Below are positions 7,593 through 14,762 of a DNA stretch of 18,399 nucleotides, one piece after another. The translations under genes and the position numbers were made by a program. The notes beneath the pieces are model-generated. The model had not been told where the DNA came from. It worked only from the letters and a program-made list of their open reading frames with translations, and made no database searches. The DNA is from CALRGE01 sp964365765 (GTDB lineage: Bacteria; Patescibacteriota; Gracilibacteria; UBA1369; 2-02-FULL-48-14), in the NCBI GenBank assembly GCA_964365765.1, contig CAYIRB010000014.1, positions 1 through 18,399 on the forward strand, read 5' to 3'. Within the stretch, counting starts at the first letter, position 1. Every line of letters starts with the position of its first letter.

Positions 7593-8681
7593 ATGCAAGA
7601 AATAAAAGAACGACTGGCTTTGCTGAAGGACGAGTCGCAAAAATCAATCGAACATTTGGATATTCCGTCGAAGAAGGAAAAGTTGAAACAACTGGAGGCG
7701 GAAATGAGCCTGCCCGACTTTTGGGGCGACCAATCGCGGGCGCAAAGCGTCTCACGTGAAGCGGGCATGTTGCGCGAGCTCATAAGCGCCTGGGAAAAAC
7801 TGGCCTTCGACATCAAAGATATAGAAGAACTTACCGCGATGATCGACTCCGCCGACCAAAAAAGCCTCAAAGAAATGAAGGAAGACGTTGCCGAGCTTGA
7901 AAAACGCCACAACAAACTGAACATAGAGCTGTATCTTAGCGGACGGTACGACCCGAAGGACGCGATAATTTCCTTTCACGCGGGAACGGGCGGCGTTGAC
8001 GCGCAGGATTTTGCCGAAATGCTGATGAGAATGTACCTCCGTTACTGCGAAAAGCGCGGATGGAAAACGGAACAACTCGACATGTCCCCCGCCGAAGAAG
8101 CCGGCATAAAAAGCGCGGCTTTTAAAGTTATCGGCCCTTACGCTTTCGGATATCTGAAGGGTGAAGCCGGGGTGCACCGTTTAGTGAGACACTCCCCCTT
8201 TAACTCAAAAGGAAGCCGCGAAACCTCTTTTGCTCTGGTCGAAGTCGTGCCCGATATTCCGGACGATACCGACATTGAAATTCGGGATGAAGACCTCGAG
8301 TGGGATTTTTACCGCTCGAGCGGAAAGGGCGGACAAAACGTAAACAAAACCGACTCCGCCGCTCGCGTAACGCATGTTCCGACCGGCCTCGTTGCCGCCT
8401 GCCAGATGGAAAGGAGCCAGCTTCAAAACAAGGAAGTGTGTTTGCAAATGATCAAATCGAAACTCGTCGCGTTGAAAATCAAGCACCAGCTCGAAACAAT
8501 TCATGAAATTAAGGGCGAACACGTCCAACATTCTTGGGGCAATCAAATCCGTTCTTATGTTTTGCACCCCTACAAAATGGTGAAAGATCATCGCACGGAC
8601 TACGAAACGTCCCAAGTGGACGCGGTTCTCGACGGAGACCTTGACGAATTCATAGAGGCCGAGTTGAGATCGAAGAAATAA
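7593..8681 (+). CDS. prfB: Peptide chain release factor 2
   Basis: RF2 releases nascent peptides at UAA and UGA codons. The 362-residue product has the N-terminal helical domain (1-110), the UGA-recognition tripeptide SPF at 201-203 (within RHSPFNSKGSRETSF), and the catalytic GGQ at 246-248 (SSGKGGQNVNKTDSAAR), positions almost identical to those in E. coli RF2. SPF rather than PxT distinguishes it from RF1. The gene is one continuous frame from ATG 7593: the autoregulatory CUU-UGA +1 frameshift site found early in many prfB genes is not present. No SD precedes the start. The dinD-like gene follows after 190 bases. Confidence 0.96.
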   Translation: MQEIKERLALLKDESQKSIEHLDIPSKKEKLKQLEAEMSLPDFWGDQSRAQSVSREAGMLRELISAWEKLAFDIKDIEELTAMIDSADQKSLKEMKEDVAELEKRHNKLNIELYLSGRYDPKDAIISFHAGTGGVDAQDFAEMLMRMYLRYCEKRGWKTEQLDMSPAEEAGIKSAAFKVIGPYAFGYLKGEAGVHRLVRHSPFNSKGSRETSFALVEVVPDIPDDTDIEIRDEDLEWDFYRSSGKGGQNVNKTDSAARVTHVPTGLVAACQMERSQLQNKEVCLQMIKSKLVALKIKHQLETIHEIKGEHVQHSWGNQIRSYVLHPYKMVKDHRTDYETSQVDAVLDGDLDEFIEAELRSKK

Positions 8682-8836
8682 ATCTGTTTTATGAAACATG
8701 CAAAACCCGGAAGCAGAAAAACCACAATATAGCATAAGCGACCTAACTCACGAAGGTAGCCCGATCACCTCATGCCTTCGAGCGGATTATCATTTCAGAT
8801 TTTAATCCCATGTGTAGGAAATTTTACTTCGCAGGT

Positions 8837-8873
8837 TTTTCAAATTCATCTTTTCGGCTTATGATTGAATCAT
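8837..8873 (+). promoter_or_regulatory. dinD promoter with overlapping palindrome
   Basis: TTTTCA (8837-8842), a 17-base spacer and TATGAT (8860-8865) form a promoter-like pair, with 6 bases between the -10 box and the dinD ATG (8872). A perfect palindrome with an odd centre, ATGATT-G-AATCAT (8861-8873), covers the -10 box and the first start-codon bases. A repressor bound there would block transcription. No LexA box of the E. coli or Gram-positive type is visible. Confidence 0.45.
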
Positions 8874-9687
8874 GAATTTTGAACAAATCAAAAAAATCGA
8901 CAAAGACGGTATTGAATTCTGGGAAGCCAGGGAATTGATGCTTGTTCTCGAGTATAGCGAATGGAGAAATTTCTTTAATGTTATTGAAAAGGCGAAGACA
9001 AGCTGTACAACCAGCAAACAATATGTTGCTGATCATTTTGTTGATGTTAACAAAATGATACGTCTCGGTAAGGGTGGGGAGAAATCAGTACAAGATTACA
9101 AACTCTCCAGGTACGCTTGCTATCTCATCGCTCAGAACGGCGATCCATCAAAGGAATCAATTGCATCGGCACAAACATATTTTGCCGTACAAACACGAAA
9201 ACAGGAGATGAACGAAATGTCGAATGATGAACAAAAGAGGATTTTTATCAGAGAAGAGCTAACTAACGAAAATAAAAAACTATTCAAAACAGCAAAAGCA
9301 TTTGGAGTAATGAATTTCGGAAAATTTAATGATGCGGGCTACATTGGACTTTATGGTTTGAATAGCCAACAGATACAAAGAAAGAAAAAAATAGGTAAAG
9401 ATAAATTACTTGATAGAGCCGGATCAACAGAGTTGGCCGCAAATCTTTTTCGTGTCACTCAAACAGACGAGCGGCTTAAATCCAAATTAAGTTCAGGAGA
9501 GAAAAACGACGCAATGAGAGCTTCTCACACGCATTATATTGTTGGAGGTAAAGTCAGGAAGGCAATAAAAGATATTGGCGGAATAATGCCTGAAAATTTG
9601 CCACCACAGGAACATATCGAAAGAGTAAAAAAGAAAATCAAACAAAAAAATTACAAACAACAGTTTCTTTTAGATGAAACACAATAA
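8872..9687 (+). CDS. dinD: DinD-like protein with BRO-N domain
   Basis: The 271-residue product matches what I know of E. coli DinD (274 aa) along its whole length: EFWEARELMLVLEYSEWRNF at the start of the BRO-N domain, LSRYACYLIAQNGDPSKE (about 81-98), QTYFAVQTRKQE, a middle segment ending YIGLYGL, GSTELAANLFRVTQTDE (about 184-200), and a final THYIVGGKVRKAIKDIGG. E. coli DinD is SOS-induced and inhibits RecA filament activity in vitro; whether that holds here is unknown. The gene is visibly richer in A and Lys/Asn codons than its neighbours, and members occur patchily in bacteria and phage, which suggests horizontal acquisition. It is flanked by prfB and def with gaps of 190 and 57 bases. 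Confidence 0.88.
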   Translation: MNFEQIKKIDKDGIEFWEARELMLVLEYSEWRNFFNVIEKAKTSCTTSKQYVADHFVDVNKMIRLGKGGEKSVQDYKLSRYACYLIAQNGDPSKESIASAQTYFAVQTRKQEMNEMSNDEQKRIFIREELTNENKKLFKTAKAFGVMNFGKFNDAGYIGLYGLNSQQIQRKKKIGKDKLLDRAGSTELAANLFRVTQTDERLKSKLSSGEKNDAMRASHTHYIVGGKVRKAIKDIGGIMPENLPPQEHIERVKKKIKQKNYKQQFLLDETQ

Positions 9688-9708
9688 AGATCGCCATCAG
9701 AAAACAAG

Positions 9709-9735
9709 TTTACGATTTATGAGATTCGTTATAAA
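9709..9735 (+). promoter_or_regulatory. Candidate def promoter
   Basis: TTTACG (9709-9714) and TATAAA (9730-9735) are separated by 15 bases, shorter than ideal. The predicted start of transcription lies about 3 bases before the def ATG at 9745, so the message would be almost leaderless. Its presence suggests def is not simply dependent on the dinD transcript. Confidence 0.4.
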
Positions 9736-9744
9736 ATCCCCCTG

Positions 9745-10227
9745 ATGACAATCCCAGTAGTAAAAGGCATCGACAATAAAATTCTCCGAACGGTTTCAAA
9801 ACCGGTTGGTGCCATTACCGCTGAAATTCGCGAACTCGCCCGCACAATGATTAAGGCAATGGATCGCGAGAACGGAGTTGGAATCGCCGCCCCGCAAGTC
9901 GGCATGAATATTCGAATGGTGATTTGCAAATTCAACCCCGGCGCGAACAACGAAGTGATTGTGCCGATGATCAATCCGGAAATTCTGGAACTTTCCGATG
10001 TCATGCTCGACGGCGAAGAGGGCTGTTTAAGCCTCCCCGGCCTTTGGGGGCACATGAAGCGCGCGGATTACGCGATTGTCCGATTCAAGAATCTTAAAGG
10101 CGTTTCTCAAACACTCGAGCTGTCCGAATTCAACGCCCGCATAATCCAGCACGAAGCGGACCATCTCAACGCCATCCTTTTCGCGGATAAGGCAAGCGAT
10201 TTACAGGAGAAAAAGAAGAACAAATAG
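9745..10227 (+). CDS. def: Peptide deformylase
   Basis: Deformylase removes the N-formyl group from nascent proteins. All three family motifs are present in this 160-residue protein: GVGIAAPQ (44-51), EEGCLSLPG (91-99, metal ligand Cys94) and QHEADH (135-140, metal ligands His136 and His140, catalytic Glu137). The length is normal, with a lysine-rich tail (EKKKNK). The ATG at 9745 fits the usual short lead before the conserved core. No SD is present. The gene ends 23 bases before the convergent end of the FemAB-family gene, without an evident terminator between them. Confidence 0.96.
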   Translation: MTIPVVKGIDNKILRTVSKPVGAITAEIRELARTMIKAMDRENGVGIAAPQVGMNIRMVICKFNPGANNEVIVPMINPEILELSDVMLDGEEGCLSLPGLWGHMKRADYAIVRFKNLKGVSQTLELSEFNARIIQHEADHLNAILFADKASDLQEKKKNK

Positions 10228-10250
10228 TGCCCCCGGCGGCATATTAAAAC

Positions 10251-11204
10251 TCAAATCAATTTTTTCACAAGTTTCACGATCCAAGTCCAAACCTGTCTGA
10301 AAATGATAATTCTTGCCCGATGGTATTTTACGCGATGTCCGCCGAATCGAGTTTTAAACTGTGTGACTCCCGACAGCTTATGCCCAATGCTCCCGTCGGG
10401 ACTGACCCCCAAAAAGTCGTAGAACTTCATGCCCGCCGCCTTTGCCTCGCGCATCGCCGTCCATTGGAGTAAGTATGGTGCCATGGCCTCGCGCGAACCT
10501 GATGATGCCCCAAAATAATAAGTCGCCGTTTCACCGAAATAAGTCACGATAATTCCGGCGATTAAACGCCCGTTTAAAAAAGCGCCGTAGAACCTTCCGA
10601 AATCCATCATTTTCTCGTAAAATTCCGCGCCGTGGACATGAAAACCGTCACGCCCCGCCGTCTCGCGAAGCATTGCGTAAAAGTCCGAAAAAACGCAATC
10701 ATTGCGAACTTCAACACCCGCCTTCCCCGCGACCTTAATGTTGTACCTGCCCTTCTGCGCCATCTGTTTCAATATTTCATTTTCGGGAACGCTCAAAGTC
10801 ACCATTAAAGTTTCTTCCGGCATATAACTTTCCCGCGATTCTTTTTCGAAGACCAAAAAATCTTCACCGATTTCCGTCCCCGGCTCGATTCTCACATACA
10901 AATCACCCGCCGCCCTCGCGAGTTTCTCGCATTCCGCTCTCAAAAGCGGCCAAGCCGCCCAGTCCCGAATAACCGGCCCTCGCGGACACCACAGCCACGT
11001 TTTTCCGAATGACATTTCCTGCCGAATCAACAAAATCGACCCCATTAATTCACCACCCGAAAAAGCCCCAAAAACAAAAAACGCGGCCCGCCCCGGAATT
11101 ATGCACTGCAACTCGCCCCACTCAAAACTCTGCTCGACACCGCCGAAGGCGGAAATAAATTCCCCGTATACTTTGTCGCCGGACTTTATTTGTCGAATTT
11201 CCAC
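10251..11204 (-). CDS. FemAB-family aminoacyltransferase
   Basis: FemAB/MurM enzymes attach amino acids from aminoacyl-tRNA to the peptidoglycan precursor to build interpeptide bridges. The 317-residue protein has the double GNAT layout: domain 1 with FFVFGAFSGGELMGSILLI and WLWCPRGPVI, domain 2 with FYGAFLNGRLIAGIIVTYFGETATYYFGASS, then MAPYLLQWTAMREAKAAGMKFYDFLGV and an FKTRFGG motif near the end, all typical. The C-terminus is basic and hydrophobic (VWTWIVKLVKKLI) and may bind the membrane. The start is GTG at 11204; no ATG is available nearby. A TAGAAT box (11216-11211) ends 6 bases before it, again implying a leaderless message. Amino acid and substrate specificity cannot be read from sequence. 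Confidence 0.88.
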   Translation of the reverse strand: MEIRQIKSGDKVYGEFISAFGGVEQSFEWGELQCIIPGRAAFFVFGAFSGGELMGSILLIRQEMSFGKTWLWCPRGPVIRDWAAWPLLRAECEKLARAAGDLYVRIEPGTEIGEDFLVFEKESRESYMPEETLMVTLSVPENEILKQMAQKGRYNIKVAGKAGVEVRNDCVFSDFYAMLRETAGRDGFHVHGAEFYEKMMDFGRFYGAFLNGRLIAGIIVTYFGETATYYFGASSGSREAMAPYLLQWTAMREAKAAGMKFYDFLGVSPDGSIGHKLSGVTQFKTRFGGHRVKYHRARIIIFRQVWTWIVKLVKKLI

Positions 11205-11210
11205 CCGCTT

Positions 11211-11216
11211 ATTCTA
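11211..11216 (-). promoter_or_regulatory. Candidate -10 box for the FemAB-family gene
   Basis: TAGAAT on the minus strand ends 6 bases before the GTG start. No -35 box is found at 16-18 bases (that stretch is GC-rich). The same TAGAAT hexamer occurs in front of dnaN and rpsP. Confidence 0.35.
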
Positions 11217-11299
11217 CACTAGAATTAACAGCTTGCGCGCGCAGAACTTGACGAACCCGTCATTTTGAGGTAACCTTCGAGCCAATAACAATAATAATT

Positions 11300-11866
11300 A
11301 TGAAAAATATCCCCGCTGTATTAGCGCTTTCCTTGGCGGCTTGCGACAACGGAAACATGTCCTCGGCGGAAGCCGTGGCGCTGGGGCATATTAGTCCCGA
11401 AGACGCCAATGCGCTGACTAAACATGGGGACACCTACATACGGGACTGCGAATTGGCCATGCGCGACACTCACATCACGGCCGTAGACCTGCAACTCAAG
11501 GACGTTAAAACTCAAGAAAGAAAAATAGTACTGGATATAAATGACGCGGACGCGAGTGGATTAATCGACCACAGGACGGCGGGGTTATTAATTCGCGAAA
11601 TTGAAAGTTACGCCGACACGGTTGGCGTATTGCTGGATAAGCCCAACAGAATCTATCAAGGATCCCCCGGGTATGAAAGTGAAGCGAACCTAATGCAAAT
11701 GGGCGCCCAGGAACGGATCAAAACGGAGCAGGAGGTGGCCGCTCTCTCATTGCCTAAAAATTGCGACTTCACAGCGACTTGGCAATGCACGACAACCGAG
11801 GATGGCTACCCCATTGCTTGGACAGGCGTTGATGGCGATTACTTTTTGCGTTGCGACGAAGAATAG
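11300..11866 (+). CDS. Putative lipoprotein with EF-hand-like loop, 188 aa
   Basis: The N-terminus is a short signal peptide ending in a lipobox, LAAC, with the lipidated cysteine at position 15; residue 16 is Asp. The n-region is short, with a single Lys, which is minimal but acceptable. The rest is polar and would lie outside the membrane. Residues 82-93 (DADASGLIDHRT) follow the pattern of an EF-hand or dockerin-like calcium loop (D-x-D-x-S-G-x-I-D), though position 12 is Thr rather than Glu or Asp. Four further cysteines (50, 155, 162 and near the end) could pair. I recognise no named family. The stop TAG at 11864-11866 abuts the ftsZ stop codon on the other strand with no base between. 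No SD was found. Confidence 0.7.
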   Translation: MKNIPAVLALSLAACDNGNMSSAEAVALGHISPEDANALTKHGDTYIRDCELAMRDTHITAVDLQLKDVKTQERKIVLDINDADASGLIDHRTAGLLIREIESYADTVGVLLDKPNRIYQGSPGYESEANLMQMGAQERIKTEQEVAALSLPKNCDFTATWQCTTTEDGYPIAWTGVDGDYFLRCDEE

Positions 11867-13066
11867 CTACTTCTGCATCTTCTGTCTTATAAACGCCGGA
11901 ATATCGTATTCGTTCGTGGATTCGTCAACCGAAGGCAATTGAGGAGTGCTGACTTGAGCGCGTTTATCCTGCTCGGGGACTCGTCCGTAACCGTTCATCG
12001 GGCGGACATCGCTCAAAGGCCGCGTAATGTTGACGCTTCTTCTGGCATCCTCGAATCCCGTCGCGACAACCGTGATCTTGATTTCACCCGTGTATGAGTC
12101 ATTCACGACCGCGCCGAAAATAATGTTCGCCTCCGGGTCGGCCGCCTCGGTAATAATGCGAGCCGCTTCGTCGACTTCAAACATTGAAAGGTCTGTTCCG
12201 CCGGTAATGTTGAACAAAATTCCCTTTGCGCCGTTGATATCAAGTTCGAGAAGAGGACTGTCGATCGCCGCCTTGGCCGCTTCAACCGCGCGATTCTCAC
12301 CCGTGCCATAGCCGATTCCCATAAGAGCCGAACCGGCGTTTTCCATAATCGCCCGCACGTCCGCGAAGTCCACGTTAATCATCCCATGTACGGTGATCAG
12401 GTCGGAAATACCCTGCACGCCTTGTCTCAAAACATCATCCACAACGGTGAAAGCCTCACTCAAAGGAGTCTTCTTGTCGATTAGCGACAAAATTTTGTCG
12501 TTCGGAATAACGATCAATGTATCAACTTTGTTTTTCAAATTCTCAAGTCCCTCTTCGGCTTGAGTTTTTCGGCGATGACCCTCGAATCCAAAAGGTTTTG
12601 TTACCACTGCGACGGTCAAAATCCCCAAATCACGCGCGATCTCCGCGATTACCGGAGCCGCGCCGGTTCCCGTTCCGCCACCTAGTCCGCAAGTGATAAA
12701 AAGCATATCGGATCCGTCAATCGCCTGTTTGATTTCTTCGGAAGACTCTTCCGCCGCCTGCTTCCCTTTTTCAGGATAACTGCCCGCCCCCAGACCTCTC
12801 GTTGTCGCTTTGCCTATGTTGATTTTAGCGGCCGCCTCATTGTGATACAGAGCCTGTGCGTCGGTATTCACGGCAATGAACTCGATGCCCTTGATGTTGG
12901 ACTTAATCATCCGGTTCAAAGCGTTTCCGCCACCGCCGCCGACGCCGATAACTTTAATTCGCGCGCCCGGAGTCATATCGGGAGTAACCTCGAAATTTCT
13001 TCGCTTCGAACCGGTCGAAGAAAAAAGATTTTTCAAGCTGTCATTGTTTTTGTCGCTTGCTGTCAT
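11867..13066 (-). CDS. ftsZ: Cell division GTPase FtsZ
   Basis: FtsZ polymerises into the cytokinetic ring. The 399-residue protein contains IKVIGVGGGGGNALNRMI (37-54), NTDAQAL, the tubulin signature GGGTGTG (129-135), and the T7 synergy loop NVDFADVRAIM with GIGYGTGENRA after it. After the C-terminal GTPase subdomain comes a short variable linker and the conserved C-terminal peptide DIPAFIRQKMQK, the usual docking site for FtsA and other partners. A 30-residue N-terminal extension is of normal type. ATG at 13066 lies 18 bases after the ftsA stop, so the two form an operon; the leader reads CCCCCTTACC rather than an SD. The stop codon abuts that of the convergent lipoprotein gene. Confidence 0.98.
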   Translation of the reverse strand: MTASDKNNDSLKNLFSSTGSKRRNFEVTPDMTPGARIKVIGVGGGGGNALNRMIKSNIKGIEFIAVNTDAQALYHNEAAAKINIGKATTRGLGAGSYPEKGKQAAEESSEEIKQAIDGSDMLFITCGLGGGTGTGAAPVIAEIARDLGILTVAVVTKPFGFEGHRRKTQAEEGLENLKNKVDTLIVIPNDKILSLIDKKTPLSEAFTVVDDVLRQGVQGISDLITVHGMINVDFADVRAIMENAGSALMGIGYGTGENRAVEAAKAAIDSPLLELDINGAKGILFNITGGTDLSMFEVDEAARIITEAADPEANIIFGAVVNDSYTGEIKITVVATGFEDARRSVNITRPLSDVRPMNGYGRVPEQDKRAQVSTPQLPSVDESTNEYDIPAFIRQKMQK

Positions 13067-13084
13067 GGTAAGGGGGTTTATAGA

Positions 13085-14329
13085 TTAAGGGAGCAATCCT
13101 CGGAACCAGTTTTTAAGACCCTGGCCCATTTTTTGGAAATCAACGTTTTTAAGGTTCAGCTTCATGCCGTAACCCTCGACTTGGAATCTGGAACCCCAAA
13201 TTACAAGACCGATGGCGGTGGAGTAAGCCGGATCCTCGATTTTATCCACAACTCCTTCGTAATTGGTCGGAAAGCCGATTTGAATCGGCAAGTTCAATGT
13301 TTCCCTGGCCAAGTCGATTACACCCGGAATTTTTACAGCCGCGCCCGTTAAAATCGCGCCCGCCGGCAACATTCCGTCGCGCTGAATTTTCGCGAGTTCG
13401 TCTTTTACCATCAGCAAAATTTCGTGGTATCTTGCTTGAATAATTTCCGCCAGCTGTTTTTTTGAAATCGTCTGGGTGTCGATTTTTGAAAAAAGCGAAA
13501 GATCAATAGTCTCTCTATCGTGAATGTCATCGGGAATACAGGAGCCGTATTCAATTTTAATTTTCTCCGCCGTGTCGATTGAAGTCCGCAGTCCGATGGC
13601 GATGTCATTTGTAACATTTTCTCCACCGACCGGAAGCGAAGTGGTATGCAAAACGGTTCCGTCTTCAAACACGGACAAGGAAGTTCCTCCGCAACCTATA
13701 TCTATCACAACCACGCCGAGCTCCTTCTGCCTTTTGGTTAAAACCGCCTCGGCGGCCGCGAGTCCGTTTGGAATGATGTCGTTAATATCAACTCCGGCCT
13801 GATGCACGCATTTTTCAATGTTTTTAACCGCCGGTACAAGCCCCGTCACAAGGTGTGCCGCGACTTCAAGTCGAATTCCGGTCATTCCCACCGGATATTT
13901 GATTCCCGTTTGTTCATCAACCGAGAAGGATTTTGGAATAATTCTTAAAATTCTTCTGTTGCTTGGAATGGCTACCGCTTGCGCGGCCTCAAGCACCCTG
14001 TCCACGTCGTCCTCCATAATCTCATTTCCGCTGTGTGAAATAGCAATAACGCCTTTTGAATCTTGTGAAGAAATGTGCGACCCACCGATTCCCAGAAATA
14101 CATTGTGTACCGGCTCGCCCGCCATTCTCTCCGCGTCTTCAAGAGCGGAAGCGATATTCGCCACAGTCTCTTCAACATCAATAACCGCGCCTTTTCTAAG
14201 ACCGCCGGAAGGAGAAACCCCGACGCCGATAACATTCGGCACGGTGCTGTTCTCATCTATCGCCGCTATCACAACCCGAATTTTCGAGTTACCCGCGTCA
14301 AGACCCGTGACTATTCTGTGTTTTGGCAT
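13085..14329 (-). CDS. ftsA: Cell division protein FtsA
   Basis: FtsA is an actin-like ATPase that anchors FtsZ to the membrane. The 414-residue protein shows TGLDAGNSKIRVVIA (phosphate 1), a 1C-subdomain region with GIGGSHISSQDSKGVIAIS, VVIDIGCGGTSLSVFEDG (phosphate 2) and AILTGAAVKIPGV (adenosine motif). The C-terminal residues LKNWFRGLLP form a short amphipathic helix of the type used for membrane attachment. ftsZ follows after 18 bases. ftsQ and mur genes, common upstream, are missing; instead there is a 433-base gap. The ATG is directly preceded by TATAAT, which is too close to serve as its promoter. Confidence 0.97.
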   Translation of the reverse strand: MPKHRIVTGLDAGNSKIRVVIAAIDENSTVPNVIGVGVSPSGGLRKGAVIDVEETVANIASALEDAERMAGEPVHNVFLGIGGSHISSQDSKGVIAISHSGNEIMEDDVDRVLEAAQAVAIPSNRRILRIIPKSFSVDEQTGIKYPVGMTGIRLEVAAHLVTGLVPAVKNIEKCVHQAGVDINDIIPNGLAAAEAVLTKRQKELGVVVIDIGCGGTSLSVFEDGTVLHTTSLPVGGENVTNDIAIGLRTSIDTAEKIKIEYGSCIPDDIHDRETIDLSLFSKIDTQTISKKQLAEIIQARYHEILLMVKDELAKIQRDGMLPAGAILTGAAVKIPGVIDLARETLNLPIQIGFPTNYEGVVDKIEDPAYSTAIGLVIWGSRFQVEGYGMKLNLKNVDFQKMGQGLKNWFRGLLP

Positions 14330-14352
14330 ATTATAGGAAATTGGTACTCTCG

Positions 14353-14381
14353 ACTTTAATCTATTCTTTAACGCCTATCAA
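14353..14381 (-). promoter_or_regulatory. Candidate ftsA promoter
   Basis: On the minus strand TTGATA (14381-14376, 5 of 6) and TAAAGT (14358-14353, 4 of 6) are separated by 17 bases. The -10 box ends 23 bases before the ftsA ATG. It lies between the 12-bp inverted repeat and the gene. Confidence 0.4.
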
Positions 14382-14432
14382 GTTGATTAATGCGAGAAAA
14401 TGGCTTATTGAAGCCCTTCGACTAAATTTTAT

Positions 14433-14483
14433 GTTCACCCGCGAAGGCTTGTTTGAGCCCCCTCTTGCAGGTCGCGGGTGAAC
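14433..14483. repeat. Perfect 12-bp inverted repeat with nested hairpin
   Basis: GTTCACCCGCGA (14433-14444) is exactly complementary to TCGCGGGTGAAC (14472-14483), enclosing 27 bases. Inside, GGCT and AGCC (14446-14459) can form a second short stem. On the minus strand, towards ftsA, the stem is followed by ATAAAATTT, a poor U-tract. It could be a leader RNA structure, a weak terminator, a protein-binding site or a dispersed repeat. Confidence 0.7.
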
Positions 14484-14580
14484 AATTGATATCACTTGCC
14501 AAAGCCAAAAAGTATGCAAAAAAATCAACACAAAAATGTCGTCCGCGAACAAGCTTTTTGAGCGGCATTTTTCACATGAA

Positions 14581-14614
14581 TTAAAAATTTATTCAGAGGG
14601 CGAATTTCCCCCTG
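14581..14614 (-). terminator. Possible terminator of the rpsP-khpA-pilin-exonuclease operon
   Basis: On the minus strand CAGGGG and CCCTCTG (14614 to 14594) can form a stem of about 7 pairs including one G-U, with a 7-base loop, followed by AATAAATTTTTAA. It lies about 150 bases beyond the exonuclease stop. The interrupted U-tract makes it a moderate candidate. Confidence 0.4.
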
Positions 14615-14762
14615 TGATAAGCCAAAACTTGAATATAGTTACTACTCAAAAACTCTAGTGGTCCGACCCAAAGGGGTGTTCTTGTCAAAATTGTAATTTA
14701 TACAAGAATTCGAGGGAACTGTCTTGTTAATATTTCATATTCTGATATGCCGCCGATAGAAA

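Larger units (their letters stand above)
14330..14762. other. Long intergenic region between the exonuclease gene and ftsA
   Basis: There is no convincing gene in these 433 bases. They hold a candidate ftsA promoter, a perfect 12-bp inverted repeat (14433-14444 with 14472-14483), a terminator-like hairpin (14594-14614), and a 7-bp inverted repeat TTCTTGT/ACAAGAA (14679-14685 with 14702-14708). Two 30-base stretches (14431-14460 and 14536-14565) are similar to each other. I compared it by eye with tmRNA, RNase P RNA and SRP RNA signatures and found none. A small RNA or dispersed repeat remains possible. Confidence 0.6.

Noticed and set aside
8682..8871. Gap between prfB and dinD as a tRNA or attachment-site remnant
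   Set aside because: No TPsiC-loop consensus, no acceptor stem and no matching direct repeat at the far end of dinD; only a weak stem CGAAGG/CCTTCG (8751-8780) was seen.
14330..14335. TATAAT directly in front of the ftsA ATG as its promoter
   Set aside because: It touches the start codon, so transcription would begin inside the gene, and no usable downstream start exists.
14361..14552. Minus-strand 63-codon frame before ftsA
   Set aside because: It would need a TTG start, runs through the perfect inverted repeat and has an implausible composition (Trp/Phe-rich then Arg/Ser-rich). I treat it as non-coding.
14330..14762. tmRNA, RNase P RNA, SRP RNA or 6S RNA in the ftsA leader
   Set aside because: The conserved sequence blocks of these RNAs were not found, and the ends of the region do not pair into a long rod as in 6S RNA.
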